From Alphaproteobacteria bacterium (GTDB lineage Bacteria > Pseudomonadota > Alphaproteobacteria > Acetobacterales > Acetobacteraceae), in NCBI GenBank assembly GCA_017307285.1, contig JAFKFI010000078.1:1-35897 (forward strand): a stretch of 35,897 nucleotides of DNA, given 5' to 3'. Position 1 is the first letter of the stretch. Each line of letters begins with the position of its first letter. Of the stretch, positions 35,772 through 35,897 are shown piece after piece. Position numbers and translations under genes: made by a program. The notes beneath the pieces were generated by a model, which had not been told where the DNA came from, ran no database searches, and saw only the letters and a list, made by a program, of their open reading frames with translations.

Positions 35772-35897
35772 AGTCGGCGGGTTCTGATTCGAGAATGCCG
35801 GTTGAGCAGCGAGGCTGTGATGGCGGCACCTTTGTCTCAGGATCTGCGCCGGCGGCTTGTCCGTGCGGTTGAGCGTGGGAGTTCGGCGCGCAGCGCG
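35749..35897 (+). mobile_element. Left end of an IS630-type insertion sequence, continuing beyond the window
   Basis: A transposase start lies at 35820, 49 bases after the NACHT frame ends. IS630 elements duplicate a TA target, and candidate TA sites occur at 35749, 35759 and 35769, so the true left boundary is uncertain within about 20 bases. The right end is outside the window. Confidence 0.55.
35820..35897 (+). CDS. IS630-type transposase, N-terminal 26 residues only
   Basis: From ATG 35820 the frame reads MAAPLSQDLRRRLVRAVERG and then SSARSA to the window end. This is the typical beginning of the helix-turn-helix domain of IS630 family transposases (from memory: MAxPLSxDLRxRxVxAVxxG). 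It is too short to use anything beyond this pattern. The catalytic DDE domain would lie to the right. It runs in the same direction as the truncated NACHT gene. Confidence 0.72.
   Translation, partial: MAAPLSQDLRRRLVRAVERGSSARSA

Overview
The window looks like chromosomal DNA of a high-GC alphaproteobacterium, most likely order Rhodospirillales/Acetobacterales. This rests on gene order (coaBC-ubiE diverging from mutM, an enoyl-CoA hydratase, rpsT, dnaA, dnaN, recF, gyrB), on a PetP/PetR-like MarR plus response regulator pair, and on strong GC bias in third codon positions. It is inferred from reading, not from a database search.

Layout. Positions 1-1275: the end of rpsF, then rpsR and rplI, closed by a strong hairpin terminator. 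1340-7412: cyclopropane-fatty-acid synthase, acyl-CoA dehydrogenase, two atypical crotonases, a secreted peptidoglycan-binding protein and a class III CoA-transferase. 7422-7811: a single-domain globin. 7944-14818: branched-chain-amino-acid-type (HAAT) ABC transport. It holds one substrate-binding gene broken by an in-frame amber codon and one complete operon (SDR, binding protein, livG, livF, livH, livM) on the minus strand. 14921-17855: a 3-hydroxyisobutyrate dehydrogenase family gene facing an alkylation-repair pair (Ada-N/AlkA fusion and Ogt). 17937-21590: ilvE divergent from a MarR, response regulator and histidine kinase operon. 21658-24193: dut, coaBC and ubiE on the minus strand. 24224-33078: mutM, a canonical enoyl-CoA hydratase, rpsT and the replication block dnaA-dnaN-recF-gyrB. 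33089-34291: an M20 amidohydrolase. 34560-35897: a NACHT/STAND NTPase gene of foreign-looking composition, cut off by what looks like an IS630-type element running out of the window.

How the genes work together. The left third suggests import and CoA-linked breakdown of a carboxylic or amino acid: transporter, CoA-transferase, dehydrogenase, hydratase/isomerases, SDR and hydroxyisobutyrate dehydrogenase. The middle is DNA repair, nucleotide, CoA and quinone housekeeping, and the right is replication initiation. No tRNA, rRNA, CRISPR array or intact prophage was seen.

The most interesting signals are these. (1) The truncated NACHT gene at the right edge, probably a remnant of a defence-type gene. 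(2) The amber-interrupted binding protein, whose missing C-terminus is still readable in frame. (3) Two families of palindromic repeats. One supplies the stop codons of both genes at two convergent junctions, and one copy of the other is translated as the C-terminal tail of CoaBC. (4) Two crotonases that lack both catalytic glutamates.
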